From: Pseudomonas cuatrocienegasensis
GTDB taxonomy: Bacteria; Pseudomonadota; Gammaproteobacteria; Pseudomonadales; Pseudomonadaceae
Assembly: GCF_900110925.1 (NCBI RefSeq)
Contig: NZ_FOFP01000001.1
Coordinates: forward strand, 62,001-126,000
DNA length: 64,000 bases
Direction of reading: 5' to 3'
The notes under the pieces were generated by a model. It had not been told where the DNA came from, did not search any database, and saw only the letters and a program-made list of their open reading frames with translations. The position numbers and the translations under genes were made by a program. Below are positions 43,327 through 50,956 of this stretch, one piece after another (positions within the stretch are counted from its first letter, which is position 1; every line of letters starts with the position of its first letter).

Positions 43327-43429
43327 CCGATGATAACCCTTCGTTACAGCAGATAACGGCTACCTGCAGTCGCTGCTATATCGGCGTAACTACTTCCTTC
43401 ATGAGGCGGCCGCATGCATTTTCAGGTTG

Positions 43430-43570
43430 CTGATAGATCCCACGCTCCGGCGTGGTAGCCAGCCTGCGACGCTCTGCGTCGCCAGCAGACTGCAGATGGC
43501 CAACCGCTTGCAGGGTGGACGCTGGAGCGTCCGGGGCTGCATTCCCACGCGGAGCGTGGGAACGAGCATC
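43430..43570. repeat. Dispersed repeat, copy A (shared with 44385-44475)
   Basis: CTCCGGCGTGGTAGCCAGCC-TGCGACGCTCTGCGT and GCAGATGGCCAACCGCTT occur in the same order here and at 44391-44458. The right part adds the inverted TTCCCACGCGGAGCGTGGGAA hairpin. No gene supported in 43327-43636. Confidence 0.7.
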
Positions 43571-43636
43571 ATCCCGCTGCCGAACGCTGGCTACATCGCG
43601 CTAGCGCAGGTACGACCAGCAGCAACTGCAGGTCAC

Positions 43637-44110
43637 CTACATCGGGCGATAAGGTATCCAGGTGTCCCCTTGCCAATGTAATAACGACAAGCCCTGGCGG
43701 TTCTCGCGGCGCGGGCGGCGATGGTCGTCGGGCGGGGCACTGCGCAAGGTGGGCACCAGGTCGCCGGTGATCCAGCGGCGTATGCAGCGGTTCTCCGGGT
43801 GGTAGTAGTGGATCAGCAGGGCATAAATGCCCGACTCGCTGATCAGCCGTGCTCGCTCCGGGTGGCCGTGGCCGCTGAGCACCACGGCGTCGAGCAATTG
43901 GTCCGCATCGAGGGTGCGGGCTGCCCGCTCCTCAAGGTGCGGCTGGGCGATCATGCGGCCGAAATCACGGGCACAAAACCAGCACTGTTGCTCGATCAGC
44001 AACGCGCGCAATTGGCGTTTATGGCGGGTGAAGGTCTGCGGAATCAGGATTTCGCCGGATAAGTCCGCAATTACAGGTGAGCTGCTGGGGTGGTCATGGT
44101 GAATAGGCAT
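43637..44110 (-). CDS. BRO-N domain antirepressor-like protein
   Basis: A 157-residue protein whose middle ('RALLIEQQCWFCARDFGRMIAQPHLEERAARTLDADQLLDAVV'...'ESGIYALLIHYYHPENRCIRRWITGDLVPTLR') is a BRO family N-terminal DNA-binding domain as in phage antirepressors. A basic C-terminal tail follows; there is no KilA-C or ANT domain. ATG 44110 is preferred over 44116 because AGAGG is eight bases away. A C4-like antisense RNA lies directly upstream, as for antirepressor genes of P1/P4-type phages. No other phage gene is nearby. Confidence 0.8.
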   Translation of the reverse strand: MPIHHDHPSSSPVIADLSGEILIPQTFTRHKRQLRALLIEQQCWFCARDFGRMIAQPHLEERAARTLDADQLLDAVVLSGHGHPERARLISESGIYALLIHYYHPENRCIRRWITGDLVPTLRSAPPDDHRRPRRENRQGLSLLHWQGDTWIPYRPM

Positions 44111-44119
44111 ATCCATTAC

Positions 44120-44137
44120 CTCTGGAAGCTTTCTTAG
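44120..44137 (-). promoter_or_regulatory. C4 target site overlapping the BRO-N ribosome-binding site
   Basis: In the transcript, CTAAGAAA (44137-44130) and CCAGAG (44125-44120) are separated by four bases. They are exactly complementary to TTTCTTAG (44165-44158) and CTCTGG (44175-44170) of the upstream C4-like RNA, which are also separated by four bases. CCAGAG overlaps the Shine-Dalgarno AGAGG, so pairing would block translation. Confidence 0.8.
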
Positions 44138-44147
44138 GGCTTGATTG

Positions 44148-44228
44148 GAGTCGGGAGCTAAGAAACCCACCAGAGACGGGCCGGACGTATTCCCCTTTCG
44201 GGTCTTGTATTAGCCCACTCCCGACAGC
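44148..44228 (-). ncRNA. c4: C4-like antisense RNA
   Basis: The minus strand reads a closing stem GTCGGGAG (44225-44218) with CTCCCGAC (44157-44150). Inside are GGGCTAATACAAGACCC, a CCC-GAAA-GGG hairpin, ATACGTCC and CCCGTCTCTGGTGGG. This agrees with my memory of the C4 antisense RNA of phages P1/P7 and its bacterial relatives, which represses the antirepressor gene downstream. The two pairing blocks and their target are both present here, which supports function independently of recall. Confidence 0.82.
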
Positions 44229-44291
44229 ACGGGTTCTTTCTTGCGGACGTGGCAAAGCCGCGAACACAAAAAAGCCGCAAAAGCTGTCGGG
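44220..44291 (-). promoter_or_regulatory. Hairpin overlapping the C4 closing stem
   Basis: CCCGACAGC (44220-44228) pairs with GCTGTCGGG (44283-44291). The first arm shares CCCGAC with the C4 closing stem, so the two structures exclude each other. It may influence processing or formation of C4; no function is demonstrated. Confidence 0.5.
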
Positions 44292-44390
44292 TGCGGTGAA
44301 CCGCTCTGGTAAGGCGTTTCTTAGGCGCCGTTGGCAAGGGTAGGGCGCATGGGGGAGGTGGTCAAGCACAGGGTATCGATAGCTCCCAGG

Positions 44391-44458
44391 CTCCGGCGTG
44401 GTAGCCAGCCTGCGACGCTCTGCGTTGCCTACAGATCGCAGATGGCCAACCGCTTCCA
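44391..44458. repeat. Dispersed repeat, copy B (shared with 43430-43570)
   Basis: Same block order as at 43444-43510: GCTCCGGCGTGGTAGCCAGC, TGCGACGCTCTGCGT, GCAGATGGCCAACCGCTT. Confidence 0.7.
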
Positions 44459-44499
44459 GGTTGGACGCTTGGGTGAACCCGCCTCTGATGTGTCGTTCT

Positions 44500-44790
44500 C
44501 GATAACGGATCCGCCCTTACGGCGGGTCACTTCTGGCAAACGCCCGGATGGCCGGCCCCGCCAAAAGTAACCAAGAGGTCTTGCCCTTGCATCCGGCCCG
44601 ACTTCGTCGGGTTCCCTCGTTCCATCATTGCGCCAGGGGCCCGGCCTAGGCGGCCCCCCACGAAGGGACATCCCTGGTCCATCGCGGCTCTCGCGGCATC
44701 CATGCTGCTCATGGCTGCCCGCCCGGCCCCTTACGCAACGATTTCACTCGGCCTTCTGACGGGCGTTTGGCGTCGTCTGTGAGATTGCGG
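44500..44790. repeat. Palindrome-rich intergenic element, no gene supported
   Basis: Contains GCCAAAAGTAACCAAGAGGT, CCCGACTTCGTCGGG and CGGCCTAGGCGGCC-like dyads and several short frames on both strands that lack ribosome-binding sites. I recall a similar large palindromic intergenic element, beginning with GCCAAAAGTAACCAAAAGG, in many Pseudomonas genomes, where it is often mis-annotated as small ORFs. Confidence 0.5.
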
Positions 44791-44846
44791 ATTGATAAAC
44801 CAAAGCATGTGATGGCGATGGTTGTAATGGATGTTTTGAACATCCC

Positions 44847-44926
44847 GGTGGACAAGCTTCGCGTTGTCCACCCTACACCCACTATGTCGGTGAACCGTAG
44901 GGTGGATGACGCTTTATCCATCCACC
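44847..44926. repeat. BIME of the GTAG-hairpin family
   Basis: GGTGGACAA...TTGTCCACC-CTAC (44847-44876, minus) and GTAG-GGTGGATGA...TCCATCCACC (44897-44926, plus), same composite as beside the RAYT gene. Confidence 0.88.
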
Positions 44927-44952
44927 GTTGCGGTGGTTGTCCGGGCTACTTG

Positions 44953-45046
44953 CTGAGCCAGCCGATTGCCCCTGAGAAGGGTTAACGGCTACATGAACCG
45001 GCTGCTCATATCAGTAGGGTGGATGACGCTTTTTTCATCCACCGTT
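44953..45046 (+). repeat. Right copy of the ~92-base direct repeat
   Basis: Matches 42179-42270: CTGAGCCAGCCGATTGCCCC, then TGAGAAGGGTTAACGGCT and a GTAG-hairpin REP (45014-45043). In this copy the aminotransferase codons are out of context, so this is the displaced copy. Confidence 0.85.
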
Positions 45047-45076
45047 ACTGCGGTTGTTCGTGCTACTCGCTCTTTG

Positions 45077-45115
45077 GTTACCTTCTCTTTTGCACACGAG
45101 CAAAGAGAAAGTAAC
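45077..45115 (-). terminator. Hairpin downstream of the DnaQ-FRG gene
   Basis: GTTAC and CTCTTT..GC arms pair with GC..AAAGAGAA and GTAAC around ACACGA, an imperfect 15-base stem, about 60 bases past the stop codon. It could terminate the transcript but is also a widespread Pseudomonas repeat in my recollection. Confidence 0.4.
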
Positions 45116-45172
45116 TAGCCGAGGGGCGAAATAAATAGTGAGTGCGATAAATGTGCGGCGGTTAATTATGGA

Positions 45173-46315
45173 TCAATAACCCTGTTGGGTTTTTATGTGG
45201 GAACACAGCCCGTCTAGGTCGGGGAATATAGTTGAGTTGTTTATTCCGTACTTTGATAAGGCCTTTAGAAATGAAGGTTTTAATTTTTTCGGTATTATGT
45301 ATTTTTTAATTTCTGGCTCATCAATTTCATAACAACAGTCAGGGTGGACTGTAAAAGCACCTGACTGGGCAGTAATTCTTCTAGATCCATGAGATGGAAG
45401 GAAGGCTGCTGGTTTTTTTAGTGTCTTTATGTTTATTTTTTCCTCTCTTTTGTAATCTCTTGCCTTGTATAGATAAACGGCACCATCTTTGTCGAGGTTT
45501 TCTTTGACGCAGAAAAAACAGGCTACCAAAGGGCTAAAACTCCAATCAAGAAGCCTGGTTGGTAGCCCATGATGCTGAGCGAGGGTTAGCCATTGAATAT
45601 CGTTCTCTGGGTATTTTTCCAAATGAGGGCGTGAGTGAGCCTTGAAAACCCACATCATCTTGTCCTCTCTGGTCTGGTGCCCCTCTGATGGGTGCCTGAA
45701 TAGAGAGGGAAGTAATCTATAGTTCCTATTGGGTACGCCGCGGAATAGATCGTTTGGATTGGTATTACTAACTTCTTCTAGAAATTCGTTGATGCTTTTA
45801 ATTATTTTTTCGTTTTTTGTTGCGGATAAGTAAGCGTCGGCTGATATTTCTGCCTCTAGTAGGGCTCCATATAGGTCTTTTGCTTCTTCTCTGAATACTT
45901 TTTTTGCAGAGTTGAATATTTCTTTTGCGCTGACTGTAAGGATTTCCTCTATCGTTGGGGTGATGGTTTCTTCTTTTAATTGAGGATTTGAAGAGGTGAA
46001 TCTATGTAGAGCTTGCTCGTTTCTTATAAAGGGAATGTCGTTTCTTGAGGTGCATAGTATTTCTGCATCCGAAAGAAATATGTCTAATTCGTTGAGTATG
46101 GCGCTAAATCTTGGTTTGCTGTTTAGGAATTCGTTGGTTATTCCATGCAGAGCTATTTCAGGCTCGTCTATATCTCTATCTGGGTTTAGATAGCAGTGGA
46201 AAAATTTCCCTGTTAATGTCCTGTTGTTTATTTCCACTGCACCTATTTCAATAATGCGGTGGCCGTCAGTGACAGGCGTGCCAGTCGTGCTAAGAGAAAG
46301 AAAAATTTGTCTCAT
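45173..46315 (-). CDS. Catalytically dead DnaQ(epsilon)-like domain fused to an FRG domain
   Basis: A 380-residue protein. Residues 1-168 follow the proteobacterial DNA polymerase III epsilon proofreading domain: 'GHRIIEIGAVEI', 'LTGKFFHCYLNPDRDIDE', 'LHGITNEFL..KPRF', 'YGALLEAEISADAYLSAT'. The catalytic residues are changed: the DxE of LDTETTG is S7-L-S9 (LSLSTTG), the motif-III His is Y149 and the Asp is E154; only D93 may remain. Residues 188-330 are an intact FRG domain (FRG 191-193, 'QHHGLPTRLLDWSFSPLVACFF', 'RRITAQSGAF'). ATG 46315 follows AGAGGAAAC. Base composition is much lower in GC than the neighbours, indicating transfer. Function unknown. Confidence 0.82.
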   Translation of the reverse strand: MRQIFLSLSTTGTPVTDGHRIIEIGAVEINNRTLTGKFFHCYLNPDRDIDEPEIALHGITNEFLNSKPRFSAILNELDIFLSDAEILCTSRNDIPFIRNEQALHRFTSSNPQLKEETITPTIEEILTVSAKEIFNSAKKVFREEAKDLYGALLEAEISADAYLSATKNEKIIKSINEFLEEVSNTNPNDLFRGVPNRNYRLLPSLFRHPSEGHQTREDKMMWVFKAHSRPHLEKYPENDIQWLTLAQHHGLPTRLLDWSFSPLVACFFCVKENLDKDGAVYLYKARDYKREEKINIKTLKKPAAFLPSHGSRRITAQSGAFTVHPDCCYEIDEPEIKKYIIPKKLKPSFLKALSKYGINNSTIFPDLDGLCSHIKTQQGY

Positions 46316-46326
46316 GTTTCCTCTCA

Positions 46327-46360
46327 ATTAAAAGCCCCGCACTAGGCGGGGCTTTTAATT
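46327..46360. terminator. Bidirectional-type terminator between nrdB and the DnaQ-FRG gene
   Basis: AATTAAAAGCCCCGC and GCGGGGCTTTTAATT are perfect 15-base inverted arms around a short CTAG-containing loop, giving A/T tracts on both sides. It lies 67 bases past the nrdB stop and only 11 bases before the DnaQ-FRG start codon, with just the ribosome-binding site between. Confidence 0.92.
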
Positions 46361-46427
46361 TAACTCGCCACCCCAAACATCCATTTCAGGTAAAGCGCTC
46401 TTAACTCTTCAGTGAGTAAGCTGGGAA

Positions 46428-47678
46428 TCAATCCCAGCTCAACGCCCCACCAGTCTGATACTCAATAACCCGCGTCTCGAAGAAGTTCTTCTCCTTCTTC
46501 AGGTCCATGATTTCCGACATCCATGGGAAGGGGTTCGACGTACCCGGATATTCCTCTTTCAGGCCAATCTGCGTCAAACGACGGTTGGCGATAAATTTGA
46601 GGTAGTCCTCCATCATCGCCGCGTTCATGCCCAGTACGCCGCGGGGCATGGTGTCGCGGGCGTATTCGATTTCCAGTTGGGTGCCCTGGAGGATCATCTG
46701 GGTGGCTTCTTCTTTCATGCTGGCATCCCACAGGTGTGGGTTTTCGATCTTGATCTGGTTGATCACGTCGATGCCGAAGTTCAGGTGCATGGACTCGTCA
46801 CGCAGGATGTACTGGAACTGCTCGGCCACGCCGGTCATCTTGTTGCGGCGGCCCATGGAGAGGATCTGGGTGAAGCCGCAGTAGAAGAACACGCCTTCCA
46901 GTACGCAGTAGTAGGCGATCAGGTTGCGCAGCAGTTCTTTGTCGGTCTCGACCGTGCCGGTGTTGAAGGTCGGGTCGGAGATCGAGCGGGTGTACTTGAG
47001 GCCCCAGCTGGCTTTTTTCGCGACGCTCGGGATCTCGTGGTACATGTTGAAGATCTCGCCTTCATCCATGCCCAGGGATTCGATGCAGTACTGGTAGGCG
47101 TGGGTGTGGATCGCCTCTTCGAAGGTCTGGCGCAGGATGTACTGGCGGCACTCCGGGTTGGTGATCAGGCGGTACACGGCCAGGGCCAGGTTGTTGGCGA
47201 CCAGGCTGTCGGCAGTGGAGAAGAAGCCGAGGTTGCGCTTGACGATGCGGCGCTCGTCGTCGGTCAGGCCGTCCGGGGTTTTCCACAACGCGATGTCCGC
47301 GTTCATGTTTACTTCTTGCGGCATCCAGTGGTTGGCGCAGCCGTCCAGGTACTTCTGCCAGGCCCAGTCGTACTTGAAGGGTACGAGCTGGTTGAGGTCG
47401 GCGCGGCAGTTGATCATGCGTTTTTCGTCGACCGCAACGCGGGCGGCGGAGCCTTCGAGCTCGGCCAGGCCTTCGGCGATGTCGAGTTGGTCGAGGGAGG
47501 CTTTGGCGCGGGCCACGGCGGGGCTGTCGTCGGCGGCGATGGCGCGCGCTTCGACCGCGGCGGCACCGCCGACCTGGTCGAGTTTGTCGATGTTCATGTC
47601 AGCCGCTTGGGCGGTGTTGCTGTGGGCGGCGGCGGTGTCGGTACCGTCGTCCTTGTCAAATTCATCCCAGCTCAGCAT
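46428..47678 (-). CDS. nrdB: Ribonucleotide reductase class Ia, beta subunit
   Basis: A 416-residue R2 protein. Diiron ligands are visible in '[21 protein letters not shown]' (E..H), 'EGVFFYCGF' (E) and '[20 protein letters not shown]' (E..H), and the tyrosyl-radical region is 'HTHAYQY'. The N-terminal ~75 residues are an Ala/Asp-rich extension; the end '[10 protein letters not shown]' is the C-terminal tail that docks on NrdA. It makes deoxyribonucleotides aerobically. nrdA lies upstream on the same strand with a 371-base gap that holds a structured repeat. Confidence 0.96.
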   Translation of the reverse strand: MLSWDEFDKDDGTDTAAAHSNTAQAADMNIDKLDQVGGAAAVEARAIAADDSPAVARAKASLDQLDIAEGLAELEGSAARVAVDEKRMINCRADLNQLVPFKYDWAWQKYLDGCANHWMPQEVNMNADIALWKTPDGLTDDERRIVKRNLGFFSTADSLVANNLALAVYRLITNPECRQYILRQTFEEAIHTHAYQYCIESLGMDEGEIFNMYHEIPSVAKKASWGLKYTRSISDPTFNTGTVETDKELLRNLIAYYCVLEGVFFYCGFTQILSMGRRNKMTGVAEQFQYILRDESMHLNFGIDVINQIKIENPHLWDASMKEEATQMILQGTQLEIEYARDTMPRGVLGMNAAMMEDYLKFIANRRLTQIGLKEEYPGTSNPFPWMSEIMDLKKEKNFFETRVIEYQTGGALSWD

Positions 47679-48049
47679 GGCTTGGCTCCTGCTTGAGGCC
47701 GGCGGTTGACCGGCCTGTATGGAAAATCAGTCATTCTCGATTGTCGTTGCGGTGCATCGTGCGCGCAAAGGCAAAACGGGTGTTGCTGTATGGGGCTGGC
47801 TCTAGTGGCTGGCCGTTACCCCAGGCCACGCCGGTGAGGGCGGGGCAGGTAATCAGTGAGGAGGGGCGTACCCCAACCCTCGATCTTGCTCTTGCTCTTG
47901 CTCTTGCTCTACGTCCGAGCGCGTAGCTGAGCGAGTGACCGCTAGGCGCCTGGTAGGTTGGAACCCCTGAGCATACGACTGTATGTGATGGGGGCCGACC
48001 TACCAGGCAACAACGCGGGCGCCGCTCAGATCCGCGCGCTGCCGAACAC
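47679..48049 (-). other. nrdA-nrdB intergenic region with nested hairpin and hexamer tandem repeat
   Basis: 371 bases without a supported gene. A TTGCTC-type hexamer is repeated about four times near 47884-47909. At 47948-48008 a nested inverted repeat is present: GCCTGGTAGGT with ACCTACCAGGC (11-base outer stem), CCCC with GGGG inside, and CATAC-GACT-GTATG at the tip. If transcribed with nrdAB, it would form a stable hairpin ahead of nrdB. Confidence 0.6.
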
Positions 48050-50956
48050 TTATTGGCAGGCTTCGCAGTCTGGTTCATCGATGGCACAGGCCTTGGGCAC
48101 AGGTGCCGGCGCCGGTGCAGCCTCGACCGTCGGGGCCTTGGCCGGTGCGGCGCTGAGGCCGTCGTTGCCACCACTGGACACGGCGTTGAGCTTGCCGGTG
48201 CTGATGGTGGACTTCTCGGTGCTGGTCGCGGCCAGGGCACGGAGGTAGTAGGTGGTTTTCAGGCCACGGTACCAGGCCATGCGGTAGGTCACGTCGAGCT
48301 TCTTGCCCGAGGCGCCGGCGATGTACAGGTTCAGCGACTGCGCCTGGTCGATCCACTTCTGACGGCGGCTGGCGGCATCGACGATCCACTTGGTGTCGAC
48401 TTCAAACGCGGTGGCGTAGAGGTCTTTCAGTTCTTGCGGGATGCGTTCGATCTGCTGCAGGGAGCCGTCGTAGTACTTGAGGTCGTTGATCATGACCGAG
48501 TCCCACAGGCCGCGCGCTTTGAGGTCGCGGACCAGGTAGGGGTTGATCACGGTGAATTCGCCCGAGAGGTTCGATTTCACGTACAGGTTCTGGTAGGTCG
48601 GCTCGATGGACTGCGACACGCCGGTGATGTTGGCGATGGTCGCGGTCGGCGCGATGGCCATGATGTTCGAGTTGCGAATGCCTTTCTGTACACGGGCACG
48701 CACCGGCGCCCAGTCCAGGGACTCGGTCAGGTCGACGTCGATGTACTTCTGGCCACGGGCCTCGATGAGGATCTGCTGGGAGTCGAGCGGCAGGATGCCC
48801 TTGCTCCACAGCGAGCCCTGGAAGGTTTCGTAGGCGCCACGCTCGTCGGCCAGGTCACAGGAGGCCTGGATGGCGTAGTAGCTGACCGCTTCCATCGACT
48901 TGTCGGCAAACTCCACGGCGGCATCGGAGCCGTACGGGATGTGCTGCAGGTACAGGGCGTCCTGGAAACCCATGATGCCGAGGCCGACCGGGCGGTGCTT
49001 GACGTTGGAGTTCTTCGCCTGGGGCACCGAGTAGTAGTTGATGTCGATAACGTTATCGAGCATGCGCACTGCGGTCTTGATGGTTTTTTCCAGCTTGGCC
49101 AGGTCGAGTTTGCCGTTGACGATGTGGTTCGGCAGGTTGACCGAGCCCAGGTTGCAGACGGCGATTTCGTCCTTGTTGGTGTTCAGGGTGATCTCGGTGC
49201 ACAGGTTCGAGCTGTGTACCACACCCACGTGCTGCTGCGGGCTGCGCAGGTTGCATGGGTCTTTGAAGGTCAGCCACGGGTGGCCGGTCTCGAACAGCAT
49301 CGAGAGCATCTTGCGCCACAGGTCTTTGGCCTGGATGGTCTTGAACAGCTTGATCTTGCCGCCGTACTGGGTCAGGGCTTCGTAGTACTCGTAGCGCTCT
49401 TCGAAGGCCTTGCCGGTGAGGTCGTGCAGGTCCGGGACTTCGCTCGGGCTGAACAGGGTCCAGGGGCCGTCGTCGAACACGCGCTTCATGAACAGGTCGG
49501 GAATCCAGTTCGCGGTGTTCATGTCGTGGGTGCGGCGGCGGTCGTCACCGGTGTTCTTGCGCAGCTCGATGAACTCTTCGATGTCCAGGTGCCAGGTTTC
49601 CAGGTAGGCGCAGACTGCGCCCTTGCGCTTGCCGCCCTGGTTGACCGCGACGGCGGTGTCGTTGACCACCTTGAGGAAGGGCACGACGCCCTGGGATTTG
49701 CCGTTGGTGCCTTTGATGTAGGCGCCCAGGGCACGTACCGGGGTCCAGTCGTTGCCCAGGCCGCCGGCGAACTTGCTCAGCAGGGCGTTGTCGCGGATGG
49801 CGTCGTAGATGCCGCCCAGGTCGTCCGGCACGGTGGTCAGGTAGCAGCTGGAGAGCTGCGGGCGCAGGGTGCCGGCGTTGAACAGGGTCGGCGTCGAGGC
49901 CATGTAGTCGAACGAGGAGAGCAGGTTGTAGAACTCGATGGCGCGGTCTTCACGCTGCTTCTCTTCGACCGCCAGGCCCATGGCCACGCGCATGAAGAAG
50001 ATCTGCGGCAGTTCGAAACGCACGCCGTCCTTGTGGATGAAGTAACGGTCGTAGAGGGTCTGCAGGCCCAGGTAGGTGAACTGCTGGTCACGCTCGTGGT
50101 TGATCGCCTTGCCGAGCTTTTCCAGGTCGAAGGTGCCCAGCACCGGGTCGAGCAGCTCATGCTCGATGCCTTTGGCGACATAGGCCGGCAGAGCCTGGGC
50201 GTAGAAGTCGACCATTTCGTGGTGGGTGGCGCTGGTGGCGACACCGAGGAAGCCCAGGCCTTCGGCGCGGATGTTGTCCATCAGCAGGCGCGCGGTGACG
50301 TAGGAGTAGTTCGGCTCACGCTCGACCAGGGTACGGGCGGTCATCACCAGGGCGGTGCTGACGTCGCTCTGGGCCACGCCGTCGTAGAGGTTCTTCAGGG
50401 TTTCTTTCTGGATCAGCGCGCCATCGACTTCGGCCAGGCCTTCGCAGGCTTCGCGGATGATGGTGTCCAGGCGGCCCATGTCCAGCGGCGCAACCGTGCC
50501 GTCGAGGTGGGTAACGCGGATGCTCGGGTGCGGCTGGGCGACTTCGACGGTGCTGCTCTTGCGGGCCTGGGCGCGCGATTCGCGGTAGATCACGTAGTCG
50601 CGGGCAACCTTCTGCTCGCCGGCGCGCATCAGGGCCAGTTCGACCTGGTCCTGGATTTCTTCGATATGGATGGTGCCGCCGGAGGGCATGCGGCGCTTGA
50701 AGGTGGCGCTGACCTGCTCGGTCAGGCGCGCAACGGTGTCATGGATACGCGACGAAGCGGCGGCATTGCCGCCTTCCACAGCGAGAAAGGCCTTGGTGAT
50801 GGCGACGGTGATCTTGTCGTCGGTGTACGGCACCACGGTGCCATTACGCTTGATCACACGCAGCTGACCCGGCGCGGTGGCGGCGAGGTCCTTGCTGGCA
50901 TCGGCGGCCTGAGGCGCGGTGGCCTGCGGGTTCTCGCGAGTGGTGTCGGTATGCAT
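48050..50956 (-). CDS. nrdA: Ribonucleotide reductase class Ia, alpha subunit
   Basis: A 968-residue R1 protein. The N-terminus has an ATP-cone ('LRVIKRNGTVVPYTDDKITVAITKAFLAVEGG', about 33-130) and a second cone-like unit ('IRVTHLDGTVAPLDMGRLDTIIREACEG', about 145-230), as in P. aeruginosa NrdA. The catalytic barrel has 'LSSCYLTTVPD', 'NLCTEITLNTNKDE' (C-x-E) and 'NSNIMAIAPTATIANI'. The C-terminal 'DCEACQ' is the redox Cys pair that re-reduces the active site. ATG 50956 follows GGAGA. Confidence 0.97.
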   Translation of the reverse strand: MHTDTTRENPQATAPQAADASKDLAATAPGQLRVIKRNGTVVPYTDDKITVAITKAFLAVEGGNAAASSRIHDTVARLTEQVSATFKRRMPSGGTIHIEEIQDQVELALMRAGEQKVARDYVIYRESRAQARKSSTVEVAQPHPSIRVTHLDGTVAPLDMGRLDTIIREACEGLAEVDGALIQKETLKNLYDGVAQSDVSTALVMTARTLVEREPNYSYVTARLLMDNIRAEGLGFLGVATSATHHEMVDFYAQALPAYVAKGIEHELLDPVLGTFDLEKLGKAINHERDQQFTYLGLQTLYDRYFIHKDGVRFELPQIFFMRVAMGLAVEEKQREDRAIEFYNLLSSFDYMASTPTLFNAGTLRPQLSSCYLTTVPDDLGGIYDAIRDNALLSKFAGGLGNDWTPVRALGAYIKGTNGKSQGVVPFLKVVNDTAVAVNQGGKRKGAVCAYLETWHLDIEEFIELRKNTGDDRRRTHDMNTANWIPDLFMKRVFDDGPWTLFSPSEVPDLHDLTGKAFEERYEYYEALTQYGGKIKLFKTIQAKDLWRKMLSMLFETGHPWLTFKDPCNLRSPQQHVGVVHSSNLCTEITLNTNKDEIAVCNLGSVNLPNHIVNGKLDLAKLEKTIKTAVRMLDNVIDINYYSVPQAKNSNVKHRPVGLGIMGFQDALYLQHIPYGSDAAVEFADKSMEAVSYYAIQASCDLADERGAYETFQGSLWSKGILPLDSQQILIEARGQKYIDVDLTESLDWAPVRARVQKGIRNSNIMAIAPTATIANITGVSQSIEPTYQNLYVKSNLSGEFTVINPYLVRDLKARGLWDSVMINDLKYYDGSLQQIERIPQELKDLYATAFEVDTKWIVDAASRRQKWIDQAQSLNLYIAGASGKKLDVTYRMAWYRGLKTTYYLRALAATSTEKSTISTGKLNAVSSGGNDGLSAAPAKAPTVEAAPAPAPVPKACAIDEPDCEACQ

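Noticed and set aside
44429..44921. Short frames in the palindrome-rich intergenic element
   Set aside because: No ribosome-binding sites and frames overlap on both strands across dyads, as expected for a non-coding repeat.
38709..45043. Possible CRISPR array from many short repeats
   Set aside because: Repeats are hairpin REPs in both orientations with irregular spacing of tens to thousands of bases, and no cas genes are present.
36600..46330. Prophage
   Set aside because: Only a BRO-N gene and a C4-like RNA are phage-type. No integrase, structural, lysis or packaging gene and no attachment-site duplication at a tRNA were found.
46677..47696. 339-codon plus-strand frame
   Set aside because: Shadow of nrdB; composition is Val/Gly-rich without recognisable domains.
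47880..47912. Hexamer repeat as a coding or CRISPR feature
   Set aside because: Only about four units, in non-coding DNA, with no spacer structure.
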